Below, piece by piece: positions 20,143 through 29,286 of a stretch of DNA of 64,000 nt. Location of the stretch: contig CAMDDJ010000009.1 in the NCBI GenBank assembly GCA_945891385.1, forward strand, positions 1 to 64,000. The letters are read 5' to 3'. Under the pieces are notes generated by a model. That model had not been told where the DNA came from. It ran no database searches and saw only the letters and a program-made list of their open reading frames with translations. Each line of letters begins with the position of its first letter. The stretch's first letter is position 1. The position numbers and the translations under genes are program-made. The stretch is from Candidatus Kuenenia stuttgartensis. GTDB taxonomy: Bacteria; Planctomycetota; Planctomycetia; Pirellulales; UBA1268.

Positions 20143-20221
20143 GGCTCGGAGGCGGCAGAAGTCGCGTCGCGGGCGAGGATACGCCTCGATTGCTCCGCGA
20201 GCGTTCGCCGACCCCCGAGCC
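20143..20221 (+). repeat. dispersed 79-nt structured repeat, copy 2
   Basis: This second tandem copy has a period of 100 bases from copy 1. It has GGCTCGGAGG in the 5' arm, so the stem has one A-C mismatch. It lies about 60 bases upstream of the CHAT-like gene. Confidence 0.9.
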
Positions 20222-20282
20222 TCCTCCCGCCCATCCTCAGCCGACGCCCGCGGTCGTGCCGCGACCGTGTACAACCAGCGGC

Positions 20283-23200
20283 ATGATTCGCCGCATGCTT
20301 GTCCTCACGCTCGGGATCGCGGTCGGCCTCAGCCTCAGCCTCATGGCTGTGGCCGCACGGTCGCAGGTGGTGCTGCCGCCTACGGTCGGTCTCCCGCCAC
20401 GGGCCTCGCTCGTGCCGGGGCCGGGCTATGACCTCACGCTCGAGACGCTCGCCAAAGGTGACTACTCCGCGGCCCTCGAGTTCGCCGAGCGGACCGCCTC
20501 TGGCAGCATTCGGATCGGCGCCGATCGCTGGATCGATTCGATCCCGGCGGCGACGGTCGTGGGGGAATGCCTGTTCGAACTCGGCCGATACCGCGAGGCG
20601 GTGGCTCGCTATGAAGAGGCGCTGACGCTCCAGGCCGCCTATTCGCAGTGGCTCCTGGCGGTCCAGTTTCCGCAGCAGCCTCTGCAGCCGCTGCGACGAC
20701 CCCGGGCGGCCGGCTGGGGCCGGAGTCAACGCGGCACCGCGCCGGCCGAGCTTCCCGAGCGGATGACGATCCGTCAGAAAGCGCCCGACGTGCAGGAAAC
20801 GCTCCAGAAGGGAGGCGTGCTTGCGTCCGACTACGACCGCCCGGTGCGGCCGCAGGAGATCGTCCGCGGCCTGGCGATCGCCGCGTATCGCTTCGGCAGC
20901 ATCATGGGCGAACTCGGCCACGACAATCCCGCGCTCGACGCCGCCGCCCGGGGATTGGCCAAGCGGCCTGCGTTGCAGAACCACTATTCGCAGGCTTGGA
21001 TCGACGTGCCGCTCGGCATCGCGCTCTGGGCCCAGGGCAAGCCCGACCAGGCGCAGCCCCTCCTCACTCGCGGCCTCATGATCGGCAACCAGCTCGATCA
21101 TCCTCTCACCGCCTGGTCACTCATCGTGCTCGGCCGGATCGCGCTCGATGCCGACCGCTTCGACGACGCGGCGAAGTATTTCGAGGAGGCGACTTATACA
21201 GCTGCCGACTACGGCGACCTGCGGGCGCTGGAGGAGGCCTTCGAACTCGCCTGGCAGGCCGGTCATCTGGCGGGTGTGCGGGGCGTGCCGCCGACGATTC
21301 GACTCGCGGCCGATGCAACCCGCGGAGGTCCGCCGGCGATCCGGGCCCGGCTCGTGGCGATGCAGGCCGAGGCGGCCGCGACGGCTGGCGATCGGCAGAC
21401 GGCCGAGACAGCCCTCAAGGCGATCGACGGGCGGCTCCTGCGGGGGGAAGCGGGCCGCGGCTCGTTGGGCTGGATCACGGCTTCCGCGACGGCGATGGTT
21501 TCCTATTCCGGCGGCGATCTGCCGGCGGGCGATGCGGCGCTCGATCAGGCGATCACGATCGCGCGGGGCCGCTCGCTCGTCTTGTTTCGCCTGGGCCAGC
21601 TCGTCGATCTCGTGCGGGCGGGTTCCAACCGTATTTCCGACCGGCAGGCCGATGGCTGGTTTGCGGCCTGGCTCGCAGATCCCTCGCCCCGCGGATTTGC
21701 GGCCGATCCGATCGGCAGCCTCGCCCTGCTCACGGCCCCGCGGGAGGCGGCCTTCGACACCTGGGTGGCCGTCGCCGGTCGTCGCGGCAACGAGGAGGCC
21801 CTGGCGGCCGCCGAGGCGACGATGCGGGAGCGGTGGATTGCGGCCCGGCCCCTGGGTGGGCGGCGAACCGCGATCCTCCGACTGCTCGCGGCCGACCGCC
21901 GCTCGCTCGAGCCGGCCGAGGCGGCCAGACGCGACTCGCTCGTGGCCGGCACGGCAGGCCTCGATGCGATCCTGACGCGGTCGGCCCAACTGCGGGCCGA
22001 CCTGGCCGTCGCCGTGGCTGCGGCTCCGGAGGGTGTCGGCGTGGGCGGTGAGCCCGCTCCGTGGCGCGACTATGCCGATGTCTCCGCGCGGCTCCAGCAG
22101 GTGATCGCCGGGCTTGCGATCAACCGGCAGGCCGCGGCGCCGGCGTTTCCTCCGCTGCTGCCCACGACCGAGATCCGGCGGCGGCTGGCGAAGGGGCAGG
22201 CCCTGCTCTCGTTTCACTGGACCGCGTCCGGACTCTTCGCTGCATTCGAGACCAGCGATCGGCTCGTGGCCTGGCAGGTGCGGCAGGCGGCTGGTCTCCC
22301 CGGCGAACTCACTGTGCTCGCCCGCGAACTCGGCCTCAACGAGCGGCTGCAGGTCGTGGGGAGCGAGCGGTTGGCGAGCGGCGATTGGCAGGGCTCGGCT
22401 GTGCGGCTCGAACGGATGCTGTTCGAGAACTCAAGGGGTGTGTCGTTGGCTGACGGGATCGAGGAGCTCGTGATCGTGCCCGACGGCTGGCTCTGGTACC
22501 TGCCATTCGAGATTCTCCCCATCACATCGATCCAGGCCGGCGACGAGGCTCGGCCGCTTCGGGATCTCTGCCGGATTCGCTACGCACCCACGCGGAGCCT
22601 GGCCGTCTTGCGGTTCGAGCCGCGTGGTCCGGGGCTAGCGGGCGGAGTCGTGGGCCGTATGACCCGCGGCGAGAAGCCGGCCGTGGGCGTCGAGTCGATG
22701 GAGGCGATGCTCGCCGGCGTCGATCGCCGGGTGGTGATCGAGCCGATCGCTGCGGCCCCGCCACCAGCGCTCGTGGGATCGCTTGTCGATTCGCTCGTGA
22801 TCGCCGACGAATTGGCCGCGATCGATACCGTCTCGATGCCGATGCTCGCCGGGGGCGCCGGGCGGCAGGGCATCGCGGTCGCCGACTGGCTCGCACCGCC
22901 GATCAAGCAGCCGCAGCGGGTGATCCTTCCGGGCCTGCAGTCGGCGGTTGCCGGAGCGCTCGCCAAGCCGCCGCCGCGGCCGGGCAGTGAACTCTTTCTC
23001 CTCGCCACCGATCTGATCGCCGCAGGGGCTCACACGGCCGTGATCTCGCGGTGGCGAATGGGGGGCCTGACCGCGACGCAGTTGGTGCAGGAATTCCTCC
23101 GCGAGGCGACCCACGGCGAGGCGGCGGCCGCCGCCTGGCAACGGGCGGTGGACGTGATGTTGCCCGAGCCACCCGACCTGGCCCGGGAGCCTCGGCTCGA

Positions 23201-23480
23201 AAGCGACGCCGATGCCGTGCCACGCGACTCGCGTCATCCACTTTTCTGGAGCGGCTATCTGCTCGTCGACTGCGGCGGCGGGGTCTACGAGCCGGCGGCC
23301 GCTCCGCCGGGCCGGCCCGTGCCGCCGCGGGCGGGCGTGGCACCGCCAGAGCCTCGGCCACCGACCCAGCCGGGGGCCGCTCCGGCACAGGGGCCGATGC
23401 CACCCGCGATCCTCGCACCGCCGCCAACGAATCAGACGCCACCTCCCACGCCCGCACTGCCGCCGCGGGACGAGCCATGA
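20283..23480 (+). CDS. exported TPR-like protein with degenerate CHAT domain
   Basis: The start at the ATG at 20283 gives 1065 aa with a signal peptide (MIRRMLVLTLGIAVGLSLSLMAVAARS). Residues 45-450 are helical repeats of TPR character (YSAALEFAERT, GRYREAVARYEEALTLQ, LGHDNPALDAAARGLAKRPAL). The C-terminal 400 residues follow the CHAT (caspase-like) pattern: ALLSFHWTASGLFAAFETSD, LVIVPDGWLWYLPFEIL, AAGAHTAVISRWRMGGLTATQLVQEFLREA, HPLFWSGYLLVD. The places where active CHAT proteases have H-G and A-C read VIADELAAI and VILPGLQSA, so both catalytic residues appear lost. A Pro-rich tail follows. The stop overlaps the next gene as ATGA. Confidence 0.72.
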   Translation: MIRRMLVLTLGIAVGLSLSLMAVAARSQVVLPPTVGLPPRASLVPGPGYDLTLETLAKGDYSAALEFAERTASGSIRIGADRWIDSIPAATVVGECLFELGRYREAVARYEEALTLQAAYSQWLLAVQFPQQPLQPLRRPRAAGWGRSQRGTAPAELPERMTIRQKAPDVQETLQKGGVLASDYDRPVRPQEIVRGLAIAAYRFGSIMGELGHDNPALDAAARGLAKRPALQNHYSQAWIDVPLGIALWAQGKPDQAQPLLTRGLMIGNQLDHPLTAWSLIVLGRIALDADRFDDAAKYFEEATYTAADYGDLRALEEAFELAWQAGHLAGVRGVPPTIRLAADATRGGPPAIRARLVAMQAEAAATAGDRQTAETALKAIDGRLLRGEAGRGSLGWITASATAMVSYSGGDLPAGDAALDQAITIARGRSLVLFRLGQLVDLVRAGSNRISDRQADGWFAAWLADPSPRGFAADPIGSLALLTAPREAAFDTWVAVAGRRGNEEALAAAEATMRERWIAARPLGGRRTAILRLLAADRRSLEPAEAARRDSLVAGTAGLDAILTRSAQLRADLAVAVAAAPEGVGVGGEPAPWRDYADVSARLQQVIAGLAINRQAAAPAFPPLLPTTEIRRRLAKGQALLSFHWTASGLFAAFETSDRLVAWQVRQAAGLPGELTVLARELGLNERLQVVGSERLASGDWQGSAVRLERMLFENSRGVSLADGIEELVIVPDGWLWYLPFEILPITSIQAGDEARPLRDLCRIRYAPTRSLAVLRFEPRGPGLAGGVVGRMTRGEKPAVGVESMEAMLAGVDRRVVIEPIAAAPPPALVGSLVDSLVIADELAAIDTVSMPMLAGGAGRQGIAVADWLAPPIKQPQRVILPGLQSAVAGALAKPPPRPGSELFLLATDLIAAGAHTAVISRWRMGGLTATQLVQEFLREATHGEAAAAAWQRAVDVMLPEPPDLAREPRLESDADAVPRDSRHPLFWSGYLLVDCGGGVYEPAAAPPGRPVPPRAGVAPPEPRPPTQPGAAPAQGPMPPAILAPPPTNQTPPPTPALPPRDEP

Positions 23481-24352
23481 GTGGCAGTGAGGCATGGGGC
23501 CTGCTCGTGCTCCTCGCCTCCGGCTTCCTGGCCGGCGGCATCAACGCCGTCGCCGGTGGGGGCACGATCCTGACCTTCGCCGTGCTCTCGGCGATTCTGC
23601 CGCCCGATGCAAGCCGGCTCGTGACGGCCAACGTGACGAGCAAGATCGGGCTCTGGCCCGGCGCCGTCGCCGCGGCCTGGGCCTACCGCGGTTCCCGAGA
23701 CTCGCAGCCGACGTGGGCTCGGTGGCTCGTACTCCCGAGCGGCGTCGGCGCGGTGATCGGCGTGGTGCTGCTCCGGGTGTTGCCCAAGGAGTCGTTCGAC
23801 GCCGTCGTGCCGTGGCTGATCCTGCTGGCCGCCGTGCTGTTCGCGGTGCAGCCGCAGCTCACGAAGATCGCCCTGGCGGTGGTGCGACGGTCGCGGCCGG
23901 CGGGCGAGCCCAGCGCCGCGGCCGGTGACCCGGGGCGTCAGGCGAGCGATCGTCGGGCGTCGCTTCCGATGGGCCGTTTCGCCCTCGTCTTCGCGCTCCA
24001 GTTTCTGGTCGGAATCTACGGCGGCTACTTCGGCGCCGGGATCGGCATCCTGATGCTCGGCACGCTCGCCCTGCTCGGGCTGGGAGACGTGCACTCGCTC
24101 AACGCCTCCAAGAACCTGCTCGGGGCGGTCGTCAACGGCGTGGCCGGCCTCGTGCTCGTGGCCGTTGCGGTTGGCGGCGGCTTCGGAGTGTCGTGGCTCC
24201 ACGTGGCGATTCTTGCCGCCGGCTCGACTGCGGGGGGCGTGGTCGTGTCGCATGTGGCCCAGCGGCTGCCCGCGGCTGTCGTTCGCCGGCTCGTGTCGAT
24301 CATCGCCTTCGCCCTGGCCGGCTATCATTTCTGGCGGGAGTGGAGCGGCTGA
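23477..24352 (+). CDS. TSUP family (TauE/SafE) membrane permease
   Basis: The 291-aa protein has eight likely transmembrane helices in two related halves. Each half contains the family's glycine-rich first helix (FLAGGINAVAGGGTILTFAVLS and FLVGIYGGYFGAGIGILMLG). TSUP members export or import sulfite, sulfoacetate or other small organosulfur or C2 anions; the substrate cannot be read from sequence. A hydrophilic loop of about 40 residues (RSRPAGEPSAAAGDPGRQASDRRAS) joins the halves. The ATG overlaps the stop of the CHAT-like gene by four bases, so the two are cotranslated despite having no obvious common function. Confidence 0.9.
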   Translation: MSGSEAWGLLVLLASGFLAGGINAVAGGGTILTFAVLSAILPPDASRLVTANVTSKIGLWPGAVAAAWAYRGSRDSQPTWARWLVLPSGVGAVIGVVLLRVLPKESFDAVVPWLILLAAVLFAVQPQLTKIALAVVRRSRPAGEPSAAAGDPGRQASDRRASLPMGRFALVFALQFLVGIYGGYFGAGIGILMLGTLALLGLGDVHSLNASKNLLGAVVNGVAGLVLVAVAVGGGFGVSWLHVAILAAGSTAGGVVVSHVAQRLPAAVVRRLVSIIAFALAGYHFWREWSG

Positions 24353-24393
24353 TCCGAGCCGCCCCGCTTCTGCCCGCCCTGAGCTCCGCCCGC

Positions 24394-25284
24394 ATGCTCG
24401 TCGCCACCGACCGTCTCACGAAACGCTACGGGTCCTTCACCGCGCTCGATGCCTGCTCGCTGTCCGTCCACGGCGGCGAGGTGTTCGGCCTGCTCGGGCC
24501 GAACGGCGCGGGCAAGACGACGCTCCTGCGGCTCTTGCTCGGCTACCTTGCACCCACCTCGGGTTCGGCCACCGTGGTCGGCCACGACATCGCCACCGAC
24601 TCGCTCGGCGTGCGGAGCAAGGTGGCCTACCTGCCGGGCGAGGCCCGGCTCTTCCGCCGGATGAACGGCCGCGAGGTGCTCGACTTCTTCGCCCGACTGC
24701 GGCCCGCCTGCAGCCGCTCGGCGGCCGGCCGGGTGGCCGAACGGCTCGGGCTCGACGTTTCGCGGCAGGTGGCCCGGATGAGCACGGGGATGCGGCAGAA
24801 GCTGGCGCTGGCGACGGTGCTCGCCACGGACGTGCCGCTTGTGATCCTCGACGAACCCACTGCCAATCTCGATCCGACCGCGCGGGCGGAGGTGCTTGAC
24901 TTGGTTCGCGAGGCCAATGCCGCGGGTAAGACGGTGATCTTCTCGTCGCACGTCCTCTCGGAGGTGGAAGAGACCTGCGGCCGCGTCGCAATCCTGCGGG
25001 CAGGCCGGCTCGTGCACGAGCAGTCGATCGCCGAAATCCGCCGCGGCCATCGGATCCGCGCCCGGCTGACGGGCTCCTTTGCGGGAGTGCCGGCCGATTT
25101 CGACGGGCACGTGCGGATCGTCGACCGGCGGTCCGACGCGGCCGGCGCCGAGCGACTGGTGTTCGAGGCGGCCGAGTCGCTGGCACCGCTGCTCGGCTGG
25201 CTGGCCACGCTGCCGCTGGCGGAGGTCGAGATCGAGCCGATCGGCCTGGCGGCCGTCTACGATCGCTTCCACCGTGGCGGCTGA
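24394..25284 (+). CDS. ABC transporter ATP-binding protein
   Basis: The 296-aa protein has all nucleotide-binding motifs: Walker A GPNGAGKTTL, the signature MSTGMRQKLA (an LSGGQ variant common in the ABC-2/NatA group), Walker B VILDEPTANLD and the H-loop SSHVLSE. The first 215 residues form the ATPase; the rest is a small C-terminal domain typical of exporter ATPases. The start is the ATG at 24394; the track start lies inside the permease gene. No membrane partner is next to it, so the permease must be elsewhere or this ATPase acts without one. It lies 41 bases after the TSUP gene on the same strand. Confidence 0.94.
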   Translation: MLVATDRLTKRYGSFTALDACSLSVHGGEVFGLLGPNGAGKTTLLRLLLGYLAPTSGSATVVGHDIATDSLGVRSKVAYLPGEARLFRRMNGREVLDFFARLRPACSRSAAGRVAERLGLDVSRQVARMSTGMRQKLALATVLATDVPLVILDEPTANLDPTARAEVLDLVREANAAGKTVIFSSHVLSEVEETCGRVAILRAGRLVHEQSIAEIRRGHRIRARLTGSFAGVPADFDGHVRIVDRRSDAAGAERLVFEAAESLAPLLGWLATLPLAEVEIEPIGLAAVYDRFHRGG

Positions 25285-25291
25285 GAGTCTC

Positions 25292-26446
25292 TCAAAACCC
25301 GCTTGAGCGGCTGGCGAGCGGTGGGTAGTCCCGCGGGGCCGGCCCCGAATAGACCGAGAGCGGGCGGATCAGGCGGTTGTCGCCAATCTGTTCGATCACG
25401 TGCGCCGTCCAGCCGCTCATCCGGGCCACCACGAAGATCGGGGTGAACACCTTCACAGGCAGGCCCAGCGCGTGATACACGCGGGCGGCGGGCCAGTCGA
25501 GGTTGGGCTTCAAGGCCTTGCGTTCGAGCATGATCGCCTCGACCTCGGCGGCCAGGGCCTCGAGCCCGTCGGCCTGCGTGCCCGACACCATCGCCCGGCA
25601 CATCTCGCCGAGCAGTTTCGCCCGCACGTCGCCATCTTTGTAGACGCGGTGGCCGAAGCCCATCACCACCCGCTTGGCTGCAAACTGCTCCTCAACCCAG
25701 GGGCGGGCCCGGTCGGCCGAGCCGATCTCGCCGAGCACTTCCAGCACCTTCTCGTTGGCACCTCCGTGGAGCGGGCCCTTGAGCGTGCCGATCGCCGCGG
25801 TGATCGCCGAATGCATGTCGGAGCCGGTCGAGACGACCGTGCGGGCCGCGAAGGTCGAGGCGTTGAACTCGTGCTCGGCGTAGAGGACGAGCGTGGTGCC
25901 GAAGATCGCGGCCTCGGCGGCCGTCGGCGGGCGGCCGGTGAGCCGCTCGAGCAGGGCGGCGGCGAGCGGTGCGTCTGGCCAGGCCGCCACCGGGCGGCCG
26001 GAGGTCATGTCGATCCAGGCGGCGAGCAACGCGGCCACCTGGCCGATCAGCCGCTCGGCCTGGGCGACGAGCGCGGCCGCGGGGCCGGGCGTGTCGTCGC
26101 GTTCCACGAGGCCGAGCATGCTCACGCCGGTGCGGAGCGCGTCCATCGGTGCGGCGTGGGGCTCGGTGACGGCGAGGCGTTCGAGCGCGTCGAGCACCGC
26201 GCTCGGAAGATGCGCTGCCGCGGCCGCGATTCTCCTCTGCAGTCCATCTCGCTCGGCCGCGGTCGGCAACTCGCCATGGAGCAGCAGAAACGCCACCTCC
26301 TCGAAGTCGCCGGCCCGAGCCAATGGCTCGATGTCGTAGCCGCGGTAGCGGAGCGTGCCGGAGAGCGAGCAGATCGCCGTCTGTCCAGCCACCACGCCGG
26401 CCAGGCCCTTGGCAAACGCGGTCGGAGTCGGTTCGGAAGCGGCCAT
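25292..26446 (-). CDS. prpC: citrate / 2-methylcitrate synthase
   Basis: The 384-aa enzyme condenses oxaloacetate with acetyl-CoA or propionyl-CoA. It has LSGTLRYRGYDI near the N-terminus, the catalytic His regions GPLHGGANE and GFGHRVYKDGD, and the catalytic Asp region PNLDWPAARVYHALGLP. These are followed by MSGWTAHVIEQI and an Arg-bearing C-terminus (NRLIRPLSVYSG). The compact length fits the short bacterial type. Because it is translationally coupled with a methylisocitrate-lyase-like gene (TGATG overlap), I favour 2-methylcitrate synthase of the propionate pathway; citrate synthase is the alternative. Confidence 0.85.
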   Translation of the reverse strand: MAASEPTPTAFAKGLAGVVAGQTAICSLSGTLRYRGYDIEPLARAGDFEEVAFLLLHGELPTAAERDGLQRRIAAAAAHLPSAVLDALERLAVTEPHAAPMDALRTGVSMLGLVERDDTPGPAAALVAQAERLIGQVAALLAAWIDMTSGRPVAAWPDAPLAAALLERLTGRPPTAAEAAIFGTTLVLYAEHEFNASTFAARTVVSTGSDMHSAITAAIGTLKGPLHGGANEKVLEVLGEIGSADRARPWVEEQFAAKRVVMGFGHRVYKDGDVRAKLLGEMCRAMVSGTQADGLEALAAEVEAIMLERKALKPNLDWPAARVYHALGLPVKVFTPIFVVARMSGWTAHVIEQIGDNRLIRPLSVYSGPAPRDYPPLASRSSGF

Positions 26447-27390
26447 CAGTCGTCTCCTCGGGCGGCGGCGGGGCCGGCCAGGTGTCGGTCGGGGTCGGCG
26501 GGATCGTAGCCGAGCATCTCGTAGAGCTCCTCGCGAGACTGCATCAGGTCGAGCAGGCTCTCCTGCGTGCCCTCGTCGGCGAGCACGGCGAGGCCCGCCT
26601 CCATCGCCTTCATCGCCAGCCGCAGGAGCGTGACCGGATAGAGCACCGCGCCAAAGCCAACCTTCGCGAGGTCGGGGATCGAGATCAGCGGACTCTTGCC
26701 AAACTCCGTCATGTTGGCCAAGAGCAGCGGCCCGCCGGCGAACTCGCGGCCGAGCTGCATGAACTCATCGCGGGCCGGCAGCGCTTCGGGGAAGAGCCAG
26801 TCGGCCCCGGCCGCCGTGTAGGCATGCAGTCGGGCCAGCAGATCGTCCAGGCCCGTCACGCTGCGGGCGTCGCTGCGGGCGATGATCACCGTCGCGGCAT
26901 CGCGGCGGCCGGCGGTCGCGGCGGCGATCCGCTCCCGCATCAGGCCAGGGTCGATCACCTGCTTGCCGCCGAGGTGGCCGCACCGCTTGCCACCGGCGCC
27001 GAGCCCGGGCTGGTCTTCGAGCTGCACGGCGGCGGCGCCGGCCTCCTCGAGCAGCCTCACGGTCTCCGCGACCTCGGCCGGCTCGCCGAAGCCGGTATCG
27101 GCATCGACCACAATCGGGATCGTCGTGGCTCGGGCGAGGATCCGGGTCTGCTCGATGAGCTGATCGCGGGTGAAGAGCCCGATGTCGGGCACGCCCAGCG
27201 TGCCGGCGGAGAAGGCCGCACCCGAGAGATAGACCGCGTCGAAGCCGGCCGCCTCGACGAGCTTGGCGGCCAGCGCGAACGGGGCCCCGACGATGCCGAG
27301 CGTTTCGGCGGTGGCCTGCGCCCGGAGGGCGGCGCCGCCGCCTGCCGTGGCGAGACCAAAGGGAGCGGGGGCGGGTGTGGAGTGGGCCAT
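26446..27390 (-). CDS. prpB: methylisocitrate lyase-like enzyme (isocitrate lyase/PEP mutase family)
   Basis: The start at 27390 (MAHSTPAPAPFGLATAGGG) gives 314 aa. The sequence contains VEAAGFDAVYLSGAAFSAG, PIVVDADTGFGEPAEVAETVRLLEEAGAAAVQLEDQ and the active-site loop KRCGHLGGKQVI, the PrpB version of the lyase loop with its catalytic Cys. TVIIARSDARSV and the terminal helices also fit. The enzyme splits 2-methylisocitrate into pyruvate and succinate. It overlaps the start of the synthase gene by one base. No prpD-like dehydratase is in the window. Confidence 0.9.
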   Translation of the reverse strand: MAHSTPAPAPFGLATAGGGAALRAQATAETLGIVGAPFALAAKLVEAAGFDAVYLSGAAFSAGTLGVPDIGLFTRDQLIEQTRILARATTIPIVVDADTGFGEPAEVAETVRLLEEAGAAAVQLEDQPGLGAGGKRCGHLGGKQVIDPGLMRERIAAATAGRRDAATVIIARSDARSVTGLDDLLARLHAYTAAGADWLFPEALPARDEFMQLGREFAGGPLLLANMTEFGKSPLISIPDLAKVGFGAVLYPVTLLRLAMKAMEAGLAVLADEGTQESLLDLMQSREELYEMLGYDPADPDRHLAGPAAARGDD

Positions 27391-27511
27391 CGGAGCTCGG
27401 CAGGGGTATTCTGGCGGGCTCGCCGCAGCGGCGAGCGTGAGCGGACCGTTATAGAGGCTCGCCTCCCGACCTGCATCCCATGCGTCCCGAGAGCCGAAAG
27501 GCGTTCGAGGC

Positions 27512-29167
27512 ATGATGACCGATCCTTCGACCGAGTCCGGCCGTTTGCAGTCGGATACGCCGCGCCCGGATCAGGGCTCGTGGCTTGCGACGCTCGGCAG
27601 CCTGGCCGAGATCCTGGCGATCACAGTGGTGTTCGCCGCGGCGGCTGCCTGGCCCGTGCCCGACAGCAACGAGCCGGTCTACCTCACGAAGGCGCGGCAT
27701 GCGGCGGATCCCGCGTGGGCAGAAGGGGATTTCTTTCTCGAATCGCCCGACGCACACGGCGTCTTCTATCTGCTGATGGGGCCGCTCGCCGCGGCGCTCC
27801 CGCTCGACCAGGCGGCCTGGGTGGGACGGGTGCTCGGGTGGCTGGCGGTGGCGATCGGCTTTCGGCATGCCGTGCTCCCGCTCCTCCCGGGCGAGTCGGC
27901 TGGTCGCGGTGGCACCTGGCAGCGGCTGGTGGCAGCGGCAGTCTTCTCGCTTGCGCTCCGGCACACGACGGCGGCGGGCGAGTGGGTGCTCGGAGGTTGT
28001 GAGGCGAAAGTGTTTGCCTGGGCGCTCATGCTCGGCGGGCTGGGCGAGTGGCTGCGCGACCGGTTCGCCTGGGCCTGGTGTCTGTTGGGCGCCGCTACGG
28101 CCTTCCATCCGCTCGTGGGCGGCTGGGCGCTCGTGGCGACGAGCCTCGCGCGGCTGTTCACGCCCCCGGTGTTGAAGCCGGTCTCCAACCTGGGCCTGGC
28201 GGCGGCGCTTGTGCTCACCGGCTGCCTGCTTGCAGCCGCCGGCGTGTGGCCCGCGCTTGCGCTCAACGCCGGTGCGGATGCGGTGACGAAGTCCGAGGCG
28301 GCGCGGATCTACGTGGCCGAGCGGCTTCCTCACCATCTGCTGCCGCGGTTGTTCGGCCCCGGCCTGATCGCCCGCCACGTGCTCGCGATCATCGCCTGGT
28401 GGCTCCTCTCCCGGGCCGAGCCGACGAGCCCAGCCCGTGGCCGGCTGATCACCTTTACGCTCGCCGCGCTCGGCATCTCGCTGGCCGGTGTCGTGATTTC
28501 GCTCATCGAGCCGTGGGCGCCGACCGTCGCCTATCAGGTGCTGCGGTATTACTGGTTTCGCCTGGGCGACGTGGCCGTGCCTCTGGCCCACGCCGCCACC
28601 GTCGCGGCGGTACTTGGCAGCGACGCTGCGATCCGGCGGATCCTGCCGCTGTCCCCGCAGGTGGTGCGGGGCATCGTGGCGGTGTTGCTCGTGGCCGACT
28701 TCGCCGCCCAGTCAACCCACTGGCCGCTGCCGACTCGCAGCCTGCCGGCCCGGAGCGACCAGCGGGTGATCGCCCCGGCCTGGGCCGACATCTGCGACTG
28801 GGTGAAGAACCATGCCGAGCCGGGCGACTGCGTGCTCACGCCGCAGGGGGCGGGCAACTTCACCTGGCGCACCGGGTTGCCGGAGGTGGTGTGCTGGAAG
28901 AACAGCCCGCAGGATGCCGCCTCGCTCGTGGCCTGGCGTCAGCGGTTCATCGACTGCTACTCCCGCGACGGCTCGTGGCTGAATCGCGTGCCCTCGACGG
29001 CCGATATCGGCGCGGAGCGGCTCAGGCTCGTGGCCGACCGTTACGGGGCCACACTCGCGATCGTGCCGCTGACCACCCCAGGGCTCGATGAACTGCCCTT
29101 CGAGCGGCTCCATGCCAACGGCCACTACGCCGTGCTCAGGCTTGAGCATCCCCCTAGCAGGCAGTGA
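27512..29167 (+). CDS. polytopic membrane protein, possibly DUF6798-like
   Basis: The 551-aa protein starts at the double ATG at 27512/27515. It has about nine to ten hydrophobic helices (ILAITVVFAAAAAWPV, GVFYLLMGPLAAALPL, AWCLLGAATAFHPLVGGWALVAT, LAAALVLTGCLLAAAGVWPALAL, VLAIIAWWLLS and others) and a soluble C-terminal part (WADICDWVKNHAEPGDCVLTPQGAGNFTWRTGLPEVVCWKN). The layout, with NEPVYLTKARH in the first loop and AERLPHHLLPRLF in the centre, resembles planctomycete membrane proteins annotated with DUF6798 and, more loosely, GT-C glycosyltransferases. No function is assigned. Confidence 0.65.
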   Translation: MMTDPSTESGRLQSDTPRPDQGSWLATLGSLAEILAITVVFAAAAAWPVPDSNEPVYLTKARHAADPAWAEGDFFLESPDAHGVFYLLMGPLAAALPLDQAAWVGRVLGWLAVAIGFRHAVLPLLPGESAGRGGTWQRLVAAAVFSLALRHTTAAGEWVLGGCEAKVFAWALMLGGLGEWLRDRFAWAWCLLGAATAFHPLVGGWALVATSLARLFTPPVLKPVSNLGLAAALVLTGCLLAAAGVWPALALNAGADAVTKSEAARIYVAERLPHHLLPRLFGPGLIARHVLAIIAWWLLSRAEPTSPARGRLITFTLAALGISLAGVVISLIEPWAPTVAYQVLRYYWFRLGDVAVPLAHAATVAAVLGSDAAIRRILPLSPQVVRGIVAVLLVADFAAQSTHWPLPTRSLPARSDQRVIAPAWADICDWVKNHAEPGDCVLTPQGAGNFTWRTGLPEVVCWKNSPQDAASLVAWRQRFIDCYSRDGSWLNRVPSTADIGAERLRLVADRYGATLAIVPLTTPGLDELPFERLHANGHYAVLRLEHPPSRQ

Positions 29168-29204
29168 AACAAGTCTGCCGCCGCAGGATGCGGCGCTCGC
29201 GGCC

Positions 29205-29269
29205 CAGGAAACCCTTGGCGTTTCCTGCGGTCGCCCGAGTGGAAAAAGGCCATGGAAGGCTTTTTCCAC
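29205..29269. terminator. two hairpins between converging genes
   Basis: CAGGAAAC...GTTTCCTG (29205-29227) and GTGGAAAAAG...CTTTTTCCAC (29239-29269) are perfect 8- and 10-bp stems. They lie just after the membrane-protein stop and may end transcription from either side. Confidence 0.5.
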
Positions 29270-29286
29270 GGACAGCAAGGTGCGCC

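Noticed and set aside
20043-20221. CRISPR-like array
   Set aside because: There are only two repeats with a 21-base space, the units are 79 nt long and they occur elsewhere. There are no Cas genes in the window.
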